Part shown: positions 1 to 7,427 of the stretch, in pieces
How the letters are laid out: each line of letters begins with the position of its first letter
How positions within the stretch are numbered: position 1 is the first letter of the stretch
Assembly: GCA_030670085.1 (NCBI GenBank)
Contig: DAOVCJ010000005.1
Coordinates: 1 to 44,589 of the forward strand
Length of the DNA stretch: 44,589 bases
From: Candidatus Aenigmatarchaeota archaeon
GTDB taxonomy: Archaea > Aenigmatarchaeota > Aenigmatarchaeia > QMZP01
Direction of reading: 5' to 3'
The notes under the pieces: generated by a model
The model's input: only the letters and a program-made list of their open reading frames with translations
Told to the model about the DNA's origin: nothing
Databases searched by the model: none
Translations under genes and position numbers: made by a program

Positions 1-104
1 TGGGTTCTGGTGTAGAAGTCCGGGAACCTTATCAGCCCCAGGGAACCTATTATTGCAAAGATTCCTGCTATGTAGAGCATTACCTGAACTATAATTTCTA
101 TCAT
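1..104 (-). CDS. mnhG: Na+/H+ antiporter subunit G (MnhG/MrpG), partial, runs off the window edge
   Basis: Minus-strand translation from ATG at 104: MIEIIVQVMLYIAGIFAIIGSLGLIRFPDFYTRT..., typical MnhG N-terminus; overlaps the mnhF stop. Confidence 0.85.
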   Translation of the reverse strand, partial: MIEIIVQVMLYIAGIFAIIGSLGLIRFPDFYTRT

Positions 105-343
105 GTTTCTTTCACCTTGATGAATTTTGCAATTGCGAGCGTCCCCACAAAGGATAGCAGCATGAGGACAACTGCTATGTCAAGATAGATCTGGCTTCCT
201 GATGTGACTGCCTGAAGAACCATAAGGAAAACCACTAAGCTTATTACCGAGCTTATTGATATCACCCTGTCAGCGAAGGTGGGTCCTGCAACCGCTCTAA
301 TCAATGCGATTATCCCGGCAGCCATGAAGAGGTATTCAATCAC
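101..343 (-). CDS. mnhF: Na+/H+ antiporter subunit F (MnhF/MrpF)
   Basis: 80 aa, RAVAGPTFADRVISISSV...LDIAVVLMLLSFVGTLAIAKF pattern typical of MrpF; operon context. Confidence 0.9.
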   Translation of the reverse strand: MIEYLFMAAGIIALIRAVAGPTFADRVISISSVISLVVFLMVLQAVTSGSQIYLDIAVVLMLLSFVGTLAIAKFIKVKET

Positions 344-804
344 TCTGTCACCCCCAAGCCAAACCTTTCAAACAAGCTACCAATCCTTTTTTTCTTACTG
401 TAGGCTATCCAGTGGACAAACATGTTCTCACCAGCCTTTATAGTAAGGGTTCCTGGAGTAAGGGTTATGGAGTTCCCGATTAAACTCTTCCCAATATCGG
501 TCCTGAACCTCGTGGGAACCTCGACTACTGCTGGTCTTATCTTCCCTGTCAGGACACGGTAGGCAACATCCAGATTCGCTACGATTTCCAGGTACAGCCA
601 GATGAAAAAATATGCAACAAACCTTGCCCACCTAACGGGATTCAGGGCCTTGTTGGGTTTTCCATGGAATATGAAATCCTTGGCTATGTACGCGATAACA
701 AGGGATACCACTACCCCAGCGATGAGTTCCTGGATGTTCAGGGAGGCTGTAAAGAATATCCATGCACCGAACGCAAGCAGGAACGTTACCGGGAACTTGA
801 GCAT
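340..804 (-). CDS. mnhE: Na+/H+ antiporter subunit E (MnhE/MrpE)
   Basis: 154 aa membrane protein with ...NSITLTPGTLTIKAGENMFVHWI motif; 4-nt overlap with mnhF. Confidence 0.9.
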   Translation of the reverse strand: MLKFPVTFLLAFGAWIFFTASLNIQELIAGVVVSLVIAYIAKDFIFHGKPNKALNPVRWARFVAYFFIWLYLEIVANLDVAYRVLTGKIRPAVVEVPTRFRTDIGKSLIGNSITLTPGTLTIKAGENMFVHWIAYSKKKRIGSLFERFGLGVTE

Positions 805-923
805 GATTATTATTTGTTTCCTGCTGATTAAAAAGTTTTATAACATTGCTTTTGAAATGATTTTATAAAGGTTTATAAATCAAAAACCAATTAATCAATA
901 ATCTAGGTTTAAGGGGCGGTTTC

Positions 924-1547
924 ATGCCGAAAAACATAACAGTAGGCGATGTTGACATAGAGTGGCTGGGCCACGCAAGCTTCAAGTTCAAGGCAGAGAA
1001 CAAGGTAATATACGTAGACCCCTTCAAGATACCCGGCGGAGAGAAGGCAGACATAATACTGGTAACCCATGATCACTACGACCACTGTGACCCCGGTTCT
1101 ATAAACTCCGTAAAGAAACCAGAAACCATTGTAATCGGACCGGAATCCTGCTCTTCAAAAATCCCTGAAATAAGGGAAATAAAAACTGGGGAAACGATAT
1201 CAGTAAAGGATATAGAGATAAAAGCTGTTCCCGCGTACAACATAGGAAAGCCATACCACCCGAAGGGTAGCGGTGTCGGGTTTGTTGTAAAGATTGCAGG
1301 AAAGACCATATATCACGCTGGAGATACGGACAGGATACCTGAGATGGAGAACCTGAAGAATATAGACGTTGCCCTCCTGCCTGCAGGGGGAACCTACACA
1401 ATGAGTGCAGAAGAAGCGGCAGAAGCAGCTAACTCTATTAAACCCGCTATAGCGATACCCATGCACTGGGGGAAAATAATAGGTTCAAAGGAGGACGCCA
1501 TAAAGTTCAAGAACCTCTGCAAGGTTGAGGTAAAGGTTCTGGATTAG
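924..1547 (+). CDS. MBL-fold metal-dependent hydrolase (UPF0173-like)
   Basis: THDHYDHCD metal-binding motif, GDTDRIPEM, IPMHWG. Confidence 0.9.
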   Translation: MPKNITVGDVDIEWLGHASFKFKAENKVIYVDPFKIPGGEKADIILVTHDHYDHCDPGSINSVKKPETIVIGPESCSSKIPEIREIKTGETISVKDIEIKAVPAYNIGKPYHPKGSGVGFVVKIAGKTIYHAGDTDRIPEMENLKNIDVALLPAGGTYTMSAEEAAEAANSIKPAIAIPMHWGKIIGSKEDAIKFKNLCKVEVKVLD

Positions 1548-1555
1548 GAGAAACC

Positions 1556-1795
1556 ATGCCAAAGGTAAAGGTTTACAGCACTCCGAGTTGCCCTTTCTGT
1601 GCAATGACAAAGAACTTCCTAAAGGAGCATAACATTGAATTTGAGGACATAAACGTTTCCACTGACAGGGATGCAGCAAGGGAAATGATTGATAAATCAG
1701 GCCAGATGGGGGTTCCTGTAACAGAGATAGACGGAAACATGGTAGTCGGTTTCGACAAGGAAAAGATAAAGGAACTGCTAAACATAAAGGATTAA
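1556..1795 (+). CDS. Glutaredoxin-family protein
   Basis: CPFC redox motif, GVPVTEIDGNMVVGFD cis-Pro region. Confidence 0.93.
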   Translation: MPKVKVYSTPSCPFCAMTKNFLKEHNIEFEDINVSTDRDAAREMIDKSGQMGVPVTEIDGNMVVGFDKEKIKELLNIKD

Positions 1796-1819
1796 AAAAC
1801 CAGTGGCTAAATATATCAT

Positions 1820-1927
1820 ATGGACAAAAAACAATTCATCAGGTCGAATATAGCGATAATCATACTGGCAATACTGATACTCATTTTCGGCTCCTACGCC
1901 ATAACGGGTATGCTTGCAGCCCCCTAA
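1820..1927 (+). CDS. Small single-TM protein (35 aa)
   Basis: MDKKQFIRSNIAIIILAILILIFGSYAITGMLAAP; short ORF not in the supplied track, in a gap between co-directional genes. Confidence 0.5.
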   Translation: MDKKQFIRSNIAIIILAILILIFGSYAITGMLAAP

Positions 1928-1967
1928 ACGGGCTCTGTTTTTTAAATACGCATGCCAATTTTTTAGC

Positions 1968-2702
1968 ATGAAGTACGATTTGCAGGGAACCACGATGCCG
2001 ATCCTGAATATAGAGCTTGATGAGAGCGAGACGATAGTCTCGGAATCCGGAAGACTGATATTCATGAGCGACAACGTGAGGATGGAAACCAAGATGGAAG
2101 GCGGTTTGTGGAGCGCGATAAAGAGGAAGTTCGCAGGCGAGTCCTTTTTCCTCGTTAACTTCATAGGCCAGGGAGGAAAGGGGATTGTAAGCTTTGGTTC
2201 TGAGTTTCCAGGGAAGATCATACCACTGCAGCTCAGGGAAGGCGAAGTGTTGATCGCGCAGAAGGACGCGTTCCTGTGCTCTGAGAAATCCGTTACTTTT
2301 GATGCAACCTTCACAAAGAAAATAGGTGCAGGTTTTCTCGGGGGCGAAGGACTCATACTCATAAAGATAAAGGGGCCTGGTATTGCCTTTTTCAATGTAG
2401 GCGGCGAGGTAACCAAGATAGACTTAGCAGCTGGACAGAAGATAAGGGTTGACACCGGCAACCTTGCAATGTTTGACCTCTCTGTTAACTACTCGGTTGA
2501 GAGGGTCAAGGGAGTCAAGAACATGATATGGGGAGGTGAGGGATTGTTCCTCGCAACCTGTACAGGACCCGGAAGGGTGTGGGTGCAGAGCCTCCCGGTC
2601 AGTGAGCTTGCAGGAAAGCTTGCTGAATATCTCCCCGGTCGCAGAGGCAGCGGAGGCAGCCTTGCTGCAGGCGTTCTACTGGGCAGCATGATGAGGAGAT
2701 AA
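1968..2702 (+). CDS. AIM24/TIGR00266-family protein
   Basis: Gly-rich beta pattern (GEVLIAQKDAFLC, FLGGEGLILIKIKGPG, GPGRVWVQSLP); likely start is internal ATG 1968. Confidence 0.85.
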   Translation: MKYDLQGTTMPILNIELDESETIVSESGRLIFMSDNVRMETKMEGGLWSAIKRKFAGESFFLVNFIGQGGKGIVSFGSEFPGKIIPLQLREGEVLIAQKDAFLCSEKSVTFDATFTKKIGAGFLGGEGLILIKIKGPGIAFFNVGGEVTKIDLAAGQKIRVDTGNLAMFDLSVNYSVERVKGVKNMIWGGEGLFLATCTGPGRVWVQSLPVSELAGKLAEYLPGRRGSGGSLAAGVLLGSMMRR

Positions 2703-2704
2703 GG

Positions 2705-3010
2705 ATGCCGGAAAAGAAGTATTTCGCGAGGCTTGGTGGGGCCCTGTTACTGGGACTTCTTGCCCTTGCAATAGCGTTCATAATATTCGTTTTTCTCCTC
2801 CCCTACATAATTCCACTCGCCCTGGGAACCCTTCTTATAATCTTGATTTTCATAGTCGTGTGGATAGTGATTTATGTAGCGATAGTTGTTGGGGTCGGGA
2901 TTTATTACTTTGTCAAGCACCCAATGAAATGGGAGAAGGAAGACAAGGGATACACAATTGAAAAGGCAAAGGAATCCGGCAGAAGGGAGAAGGGAAAGAG
3001 CAAGAAGTGA
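2705..3010 (+). CDS. Small membrane protein
   Basis: 101 aa, two hydrophobic segments and a basic tail, directly after the AIM24 gene. Confidence 0.7.
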   Translation: MPEKKYFARLGGALLLGLLALAIAFIIFVFLLPYIIPLALGTLLIILIFIVVWIVIYVAIVVGVGIYYFVKHPMKWEKEDKGYTIEKAKESGRREKGKSKK

Positions 3011-3037
3011 TTTAACTCTTTTTTCTAATTCAATTCT

Positions 3038-3196
3038 ATGACAACACCAGGATCACCCCTTCCTCCTGTTTATGTGACAGGCCTAAGGGATACCTGGATG
3101 AAAAGTAAAAACGTCAACAAAGGAATGCTAAGAAAGTACAAGGAGCATGCTAGTTTTGGTTTATATAAATGGTCTATAAAGAAGTATCCAAAATAA
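3038..3196 (+). CDS. Small hypothetical protein (52 aa)
   Basis: MTTPGSPLPPVYVTGLRDTWMKSKNVNKGMLRKYKEHASFGLYKWSIKKYPK; intact short ORF filling a gap. Confidence 0.4.
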   Translation: MTTPGSPLPPVYVTGLRDTWMKSKNVNKGMLRKYKEHASFGLYKWSIKKYPK

Positions 3197-3267
3197 ACCA
3201 TTTGGTTGATTTTTTTAAAATACAGAATATTTAAAGAAGTTTAACAATATTATTATACAAGAGCCAA

Positions 3268-4056
3268 ATGAACTACATATCAGTTGTTATTCCTGCAAAA
3301 AACGAGGAAAAGACTATTGGTAGGGTTATTTCTGCGGTCAGGAATAAGGCGGATGAGATTATAGTAGTGGATGGCTATTCAAATGACTGGACTAGGGAAA
3401 TAGCAGAGAAGGAAGGAGCAAGGGTTGTTCTGCAAACAAAGGAGATGTTCCCGGGAAAGGGAAACGCAATGAAGACCGGTTTGAATGTAGCTAAGGGGGA
3501 TATTGTTGTTTTTATTGATGCGGATATGGAGAGCATAGAACCCGACTGGATCACGTTGCTCACACAACCGATAATAAACGGTGAGACTGACATATGCAAG
3601 GCAGAATACAAGCGTGGACCCCTGGACGCCCCTGTAACCAAGCTGGTTGCAAAACCGCTCTTGAAAACCCTTTATCCGGACTTGAACGTTCACATGCCCC
3701 TTGAAGGCGAAATAGCAGCCAGAAAGTCGATATTCGAAAAACTGGAGTTCAGGGAGGACTGGGGAATCGATGTAGGCCTCGTGATCTCAGCCCACAAACA
3801 GGGATTCAGGATAAAGAACGTTTTCCTAGGCGAAAAAATTCATAAGCCAAGCTACATTGAAGACGTAGCCGAACTCGGTCCCATGGCTGAAAACATAATA
3901 CAGGCAATCATTAACTCAAAGAACGGCGAAATAATGCAGAACATTAGGGAACAAATTCTCAAGGAGATTAGTGCTAGCAAAGAATCCGGGGAACCGGTCC
4001 CGAGTTTCTTTTTACAGACTTTGCAAAACAATTTTAAATCAAAAAACAATTTTTAA
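3268..4056 (+). CDS. Glycosyltransferase family 2
   Basis: SVVIPAKNEEKTIGRVI and VVFIDADME; AT-rich promoter upstream. Confidence 0.92.
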   Translation: MNYISVVIPAKNEEKTIGRVISAVRNKADEIIVVDGYSNDWTREIAEKEGARVVLQTKEMFPGKGNAMKTGLNVAKGDIVVFIDADMESIEPDWITLLTQPIINGETDICKAEYKRGPLDAPVTKLVAKPLLKTLYPDLNVHMPLEGEIAARKSIFEKLEFREDWGIDVGLVISAHKQGFRIKNVFLGEKIHKPSYIEDVAELGPMAENIIQAIINSKNGEIMQNIREQILKEISASKESGEPVPSFFLQTLQNNFKSKNNF

Positions 4057-4198
4057 CATCTTATCAACAAGTCTTTCCTTTGAACCAATCTCTTTATAAA
4101 TGACCAGAGACCATTATAAGTACAACATAAGCAAACGATTGAGTTGGATGACCGGTATAAAACACGAGCTGACCGGGATTCTGAAAGGAGAAAATAGA

Positions 4199-4384
4199 AT
4201 GGCGTTCGATAGAAGGCGCGGCGAACATGGCGGACAGAGGTTTGGACAGCGAAGAGACTTCGGACCAAGGGAGATGCACAAGGCTGTTTGTGCAGATTGT
4301 GGAAAAGAGTGCGAAGTTCCCTTCAAGCCCAGCGGAGACAGACCTGTCTACTGCAAAGAGTGCTTCATGAAGAGGAAGAGGTAG
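4199..4384 (+). CDS. CXXC-type zinc-ribbon protein
   Basis: CADCGKECEVPFKPSGDRPVYCKECF: paired CxxC motifs with the VPFKPxGDRPVYC core. Confidence 0.85.
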   Translation: MAFDRRRGEHGGQRFGQRRDFGPREMHKAVCADCGKECEVPFKPSGDRPVYCKECFMKRKR

Positions 4385-4505
4385 TTGAGCATTGATTCTC
4401 AGCGAATTAGAACAACTGGTTAGCGGCAGCTTTAAAGAAGCCCCGGGAGGGCTTAGCACATTTTCCCTGCGGACTTTGATGTAAACCGATATCAAGAGAG
4501 CCTTA

Positions 4506-4664
4506 AGCCTCGGGAGGGAGTCGAACCCCCGACCTGCTGGTCTCATGTCGCTGAGTGTTCACATTTTTTTGATTCAAACGACCGTCTTTATGTCATAACC
4601 ACGAGGGGCTCAAAAGACCAGCGAATACAAGCCAGCCGCTCTAAACCAACTGAGCTACCGAGGC
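4506..4664 (-). tRNA. tRNA-Thr (anticodon UGU) with an 84-nt intron
   Basis: Acceptor GCCTCGG/CCGAGGC, D-arm GCTC..GAGC, anticodon stem GCTGG/CCAGC, loop CT-TGT-A^A, T-arm GGGGGTTCGACTCCCTC, discriminator T; exons 4626..4664 and 4506..4541. Confidence 0.92.
4542..4625 (-). other. Archaeal tRNA intron at position 37/38 (bulge-helix-bulge)
   Basis: Outer intron helix TCGCTG/CAGCGA, 3-nt bulges TAT and AGA at the splice sites, 4-bp central helix CTTG/CATG with one U-U mismatch. Confidence 0.85.
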
Positions 4665-4701
4665 TTAACCGCTTTCGCTTTTTTTATTTTGTAGGTTGTG
4701 T

Positions 4702-5244
4702 TTATATTATTTCTTCCATCACCTGATATATTTTTGCATAAAAGTCTTCTTTTGTTTTTTCATTTGTCAGTGTGAGCTTCGCGAGTTTCATTGTTTCAGG
4801 GATTATCTTTTCTGTGGGCAGTTTTTCCTTTTCAAGGAAATCCAGATAGGTCATTTCTCTGTCCTCTTTGGTTCCTTTTCTCCTGGTTCTCTCGTACCTT
4901 ATCCTGACATCACATTCAATCCCGATAAGAATGAAATCCTTCCCGAACCGTTTTTTAATGTGTATTACCTCCTCTGGAAACCTGATACCAGCGATTACGT
5001 ATTTTCCCTCCCCCATCCTCTCACAGAGCTTCTTCACCAGAAAATCTATCCCGTATTTTTTCCTGAGGGACATTGCAAGATTGACGAGGTTATCCCTTGT
5101 TACGGGTTTTCCCTCCTTTCTCAGGATGGGGGCAAGGATGTTGGTGGTGAAATCCAGAATCGAAAAACCATACTTCCTCCGGAGATAGTACGCGAAGAGA
5201 TTCTTTCCACAAAGTCTCTGCCCAGCCAAACCAATAACTATCAT
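4702..5244 (-). CDS. P-loop nucleotide/CoA kinase-like protein
   Basis: MIVIGLAGQRLCGKNLFAYYL Walker A-like N-terminus, VIAGIRFPEEV, RYERTRRKGTKED. Confidence 0.65.
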   Translation of the reverse strand: MIVIGLAGQRLCGKNLFAYYLRRKYGFSILDFTTNILAPILRKEGKPVTRDNLVNLAMSLRKKYGIDFLVKKLCERMGEGKYVIAGIRFPEEVIHIKKRFGKDFILIGIECDVRIRYERTRRKGTKEDREMTYLDFLEKEKLPTEKIIPETMKLAKLTLTNEKTKEDFYAKIYQVMEEII

Positions 5245-5273
5245 ATATATTACTGAACACATTTAATTAAAAT

Positions 5274-5615
5274 ATGGTCCTGGAATTCCTGACACAGATT
5301 TTCTCGCAGCTCCAGCAGGTAAACTCAATATTCCTGTTAATAGTCTTCTTCGTATTCCTGATACTTGCCTACAAGCTTTTCCAGACCGTGATGAAGGCCA
5401 TCATAGTGGGGGTGATAGCCGCTGCCTTCCCGTTCGTTGCGAACATGTTTGGCTTCAGCATCCCCATAACCCTGAATTCGATTCTTTGGTTCGCGATATT
5501 CGGTGTCGTTCTATACTTCGCGTACGCCTTCATCTCAGGAGGGGTCAAGATAATCAAGCTCATATTCTCCCCTTTCAAGGTGTTGTTCAGGAAAAAGGAG
5601 AAGAAGAAACAATAA
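5274..5615 (+). CDS. Small multi-TM membrane protein
   Basis: 113 aa, hydrophobic helices, C-terminal RKKEKKKQ. Confidence 0.7.
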   Translation: MVLEFLTQIFSQLQQVNSIFLLIVFFVFLILAYKLFQTVMKAIIVGVIAAAFPFVANMFGFSIPITLNSILWFAIFGVVLYFAYAFISGGVKIIKLIFSPFKVLFRKKEKKKQ

Positions 5616-5616
5616 G

Positions 5617-5811
5617 TTATTCGGACGTTTCTGCTGCTGACTTTTCAAATAATTCGTAGCCGTTGCAAAGTCTCTGATATTTTCTCATCTCATTTTCCCT
5701 CATCTTTTCGTCTGCGTGGAAAACTATCCTTAACTCTTCACAATAATATGCATGATCTGGATCTATATTGTTTAGATTGTGCAGGCAGGTGTAACACCTT
5801 ATTTCCTCCAT
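5617..5811 (-). CDS. Small Cys-containing hypothetical protein
   Basis: 64 aa, CYTCLHNLNN...YYCEELR; intergenic placement. Confidence 0.5.
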   Translation of the reverse strand: MEEIRCYTCLHNLNNIDPDHAYYCEELRIVFHADEKMRENEMRKYQRLCNGYELFEKSAAETSE

Positions 5812-5854
5812 GTTACCACTTCCTATAGTATGATTGATGCTAAGAAATTTAAGA

Positions 5855-6412
5855 TTAAGCTAAAACGTTCCTTCTAGCGATGTTTTCTCCCCTTTCCAGT
5901 TCTATCATTACGAAGAGATTGACCTTGTCCCTCTGCCAGGTGAAACTTCGGGCCTCGCTCCCGAACTGAACAGACAAGCCATAGCCGGAACCAACCGAAG
6001 AGAACGTTGTGGATTGGGAGTCCCCGTCCTGGACAAAAACATTTCTCTGGTCCCCGTCAAGGTTCACATTCACGGTCATATCGGTTCCCATGTAGTTCCC
6101 CAGGGAAACCACCACATTCCCTGTTGCAGGATCCCCCTCTGCAAACACCCAGAATGATGAGAAGTTCATAAGGAAGTTACTGGTCAGTCCCCTTACCCAT
6201 GAGCTGAAGTCTTCCATTGTCTGCCTGGGATTCCCGTCCTCCAGGCCCAGGTTAAGGGCATGGGGGAATTCATTTTCCAGGTTTTGCAGAATATAATCCA
6301 TGTCCTGAAGGGGAAGTTGTGTAAGGGGCTTCCCAGGTGGAAGGCCTATGAAAAACAGTGAGCAAAGCAGTACTGCCCCGAGTATGAAGAACTGTGCTTT
6401 CATAATCTCCAC
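5855..6412 (-). CDS. Pilin-like / secreted hypothetical protein
   Basis: N-terminal hydrophobic helix then beta-rich extracellular-type sequence; overlaps the next gene. Confidence 0.6.
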   Translation of the reverse strand: MEIMKAQFFILGAVLLCSLFFIGLPPGKPLTQLPLQDMDYILQNLENEFPHALNLGLEDGNPRQTMEDFSSWVRGLTSNFLMNFSSFWVFAEGDPATGNVVVSLGNYMGTDMTVNVNLDGDQRNVFVQDGDSQSTTFSSVGSGYGLSVQFGSEARSFTWQRDKVNLFVMIELERGENIARRNVLA

Positions 6413-6771
6413 ATATAGAGTTTAATCAGATAGGGCTGGTATTGATCCTCCCCAGCTATTATGTAATAGTTACCAATCCATATGTCCGCAGCATCCGGCA
6501 TATTTCCTGAACAATTACCTGCCTGGTCACAGAACTGCACGGAATGATTGTATTCGAAAAGCTTTATCTGGGAGTTCAGGCCTGAATAGTTACCGTCTAT
6601 GACATAACCCCTGAGAATCCCCTGCTGGTCAAGTTCATGCAAAATCTCATAACCCTTCAGACTCACGTACTCTCCAGGAATCCTTACATACCCGCTTGCC
6701 AGAGCAAGGACAAAGCTTATCATTATAATCCCTGCAAGAATGGCCTCTATCATATACCAAAATCCTCTCAT
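6400..6771 (-). CDS. Pilin-like hypothetical protein
   Basis: MRGFWYMIEAILAGIIMISFVLALASGYV: N-terminal hydrophobic helix with E, then a soluble domain with paired Cys. Confidence 0.6.
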   Translation of the reverse strand: MRGFWYMIEAILAGIIMISFVLALASGYVRIPGEYVSLKGYEILHELDQQGILRGYVIDGNYSGLNSQIKLFEYNHSVQFCDQAGNCSGNMPDAADIWIGNYYIIAGEDQYQPYLIKLYMWRL

Positions 6772-6791
6772 TCGAATCCCTGTTTATTAAT

Positions 6792-7427
6792 TTGTTTCCT
6801 CACCTAATAAAAAATATGAGTCTGCTCAAGATTTACCAGGTTCTGCTTAAATACTTCGGTCCCCAAGACTGGTGGCCCATGCAGAGGGGCTTCCATCCCA
6901 GGAAATGGGAAGTGGAGGTCGGAGCGGTTCTGACGCAGAACACGAGCTGGAAGAACGTTGAAATCGCTCTCAGGAACCTCAAAGAGGCAGGAATCGTTTC
7001 GAGGGAAAGTGTAAGAAAAATACCCGAAAAGAGGTTAGCGAATCTTATCAGGCCCTCTGGATACTACAACCAGAAGGCAAAGAAGCTCAGGAAGCTTGCA
7101 GAGTTTTCAGGAGACGTCACGAGGGAGAATCTTCTGGATATCTGGGGAATCGGGAGGGAGACAGCGGATTCCATCCTCCTTTACGCCTATGGAAAACCCT
7201 ACTTCGTTGTGGATGCCTACACAAAAAGGATATTCTCAAGGCTTGGTCTAATCAGAAGTGAGTGGAATTACGAGAAGATAAGGGAACACTTCGAGAAAAA
7301 TCTGCCAAGGGAAACCAAGCTCTACAAGGAGTACCATGCCCTTATTGTGGAGCTGGGAAAGAATTTCTGCAAAAACAAGCCGCTGTGCAGGGAGTGTCCG
7401 TTAAGTCAGCTTTGTAAAAAAGTCTAA
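6792..7427 (+). CDS. Endonuclease III-family DNA glycosylase (HhH-GPD, 4Fe-4S)
   Basis: LLDIWGIGRETADSILLYAYGKPYFVVDAYTKRI (HhH + catalytic Asp) and C-x6-C-x2-C-x5-C tail. Confidence 0.93.
   Translation: MFPHLIKNMSLLKIYQVLLKYFGPQDWWPMQRGFHPRKWEVEVGAVLTQNTSWKNVEIALRNLKEAGIVSRESVRKIPEKRLANLIRPSGYYNQKAKKLRKLAEFSGDVTRENLLDIWGIGRETADSILLYAYGKPYFVVDAYTKRIFSRLGLIRSEWNYEKIREHFEKNLPRETKLYKEYHALIVELGKNFCKNKPLCRECPLSQLCKKV

Noticed and set aside
1778-2461. 227-aa minus-strand ORF
   Set aside because: Antisense to the AIM24-family gene and to the small TM ORF
4542-4625. tRNA intron encoding a C/D-box guide RNA
   Set aside because: No convincing RUGAUGA/CUGA box pair found by eye in the 84-nt intron
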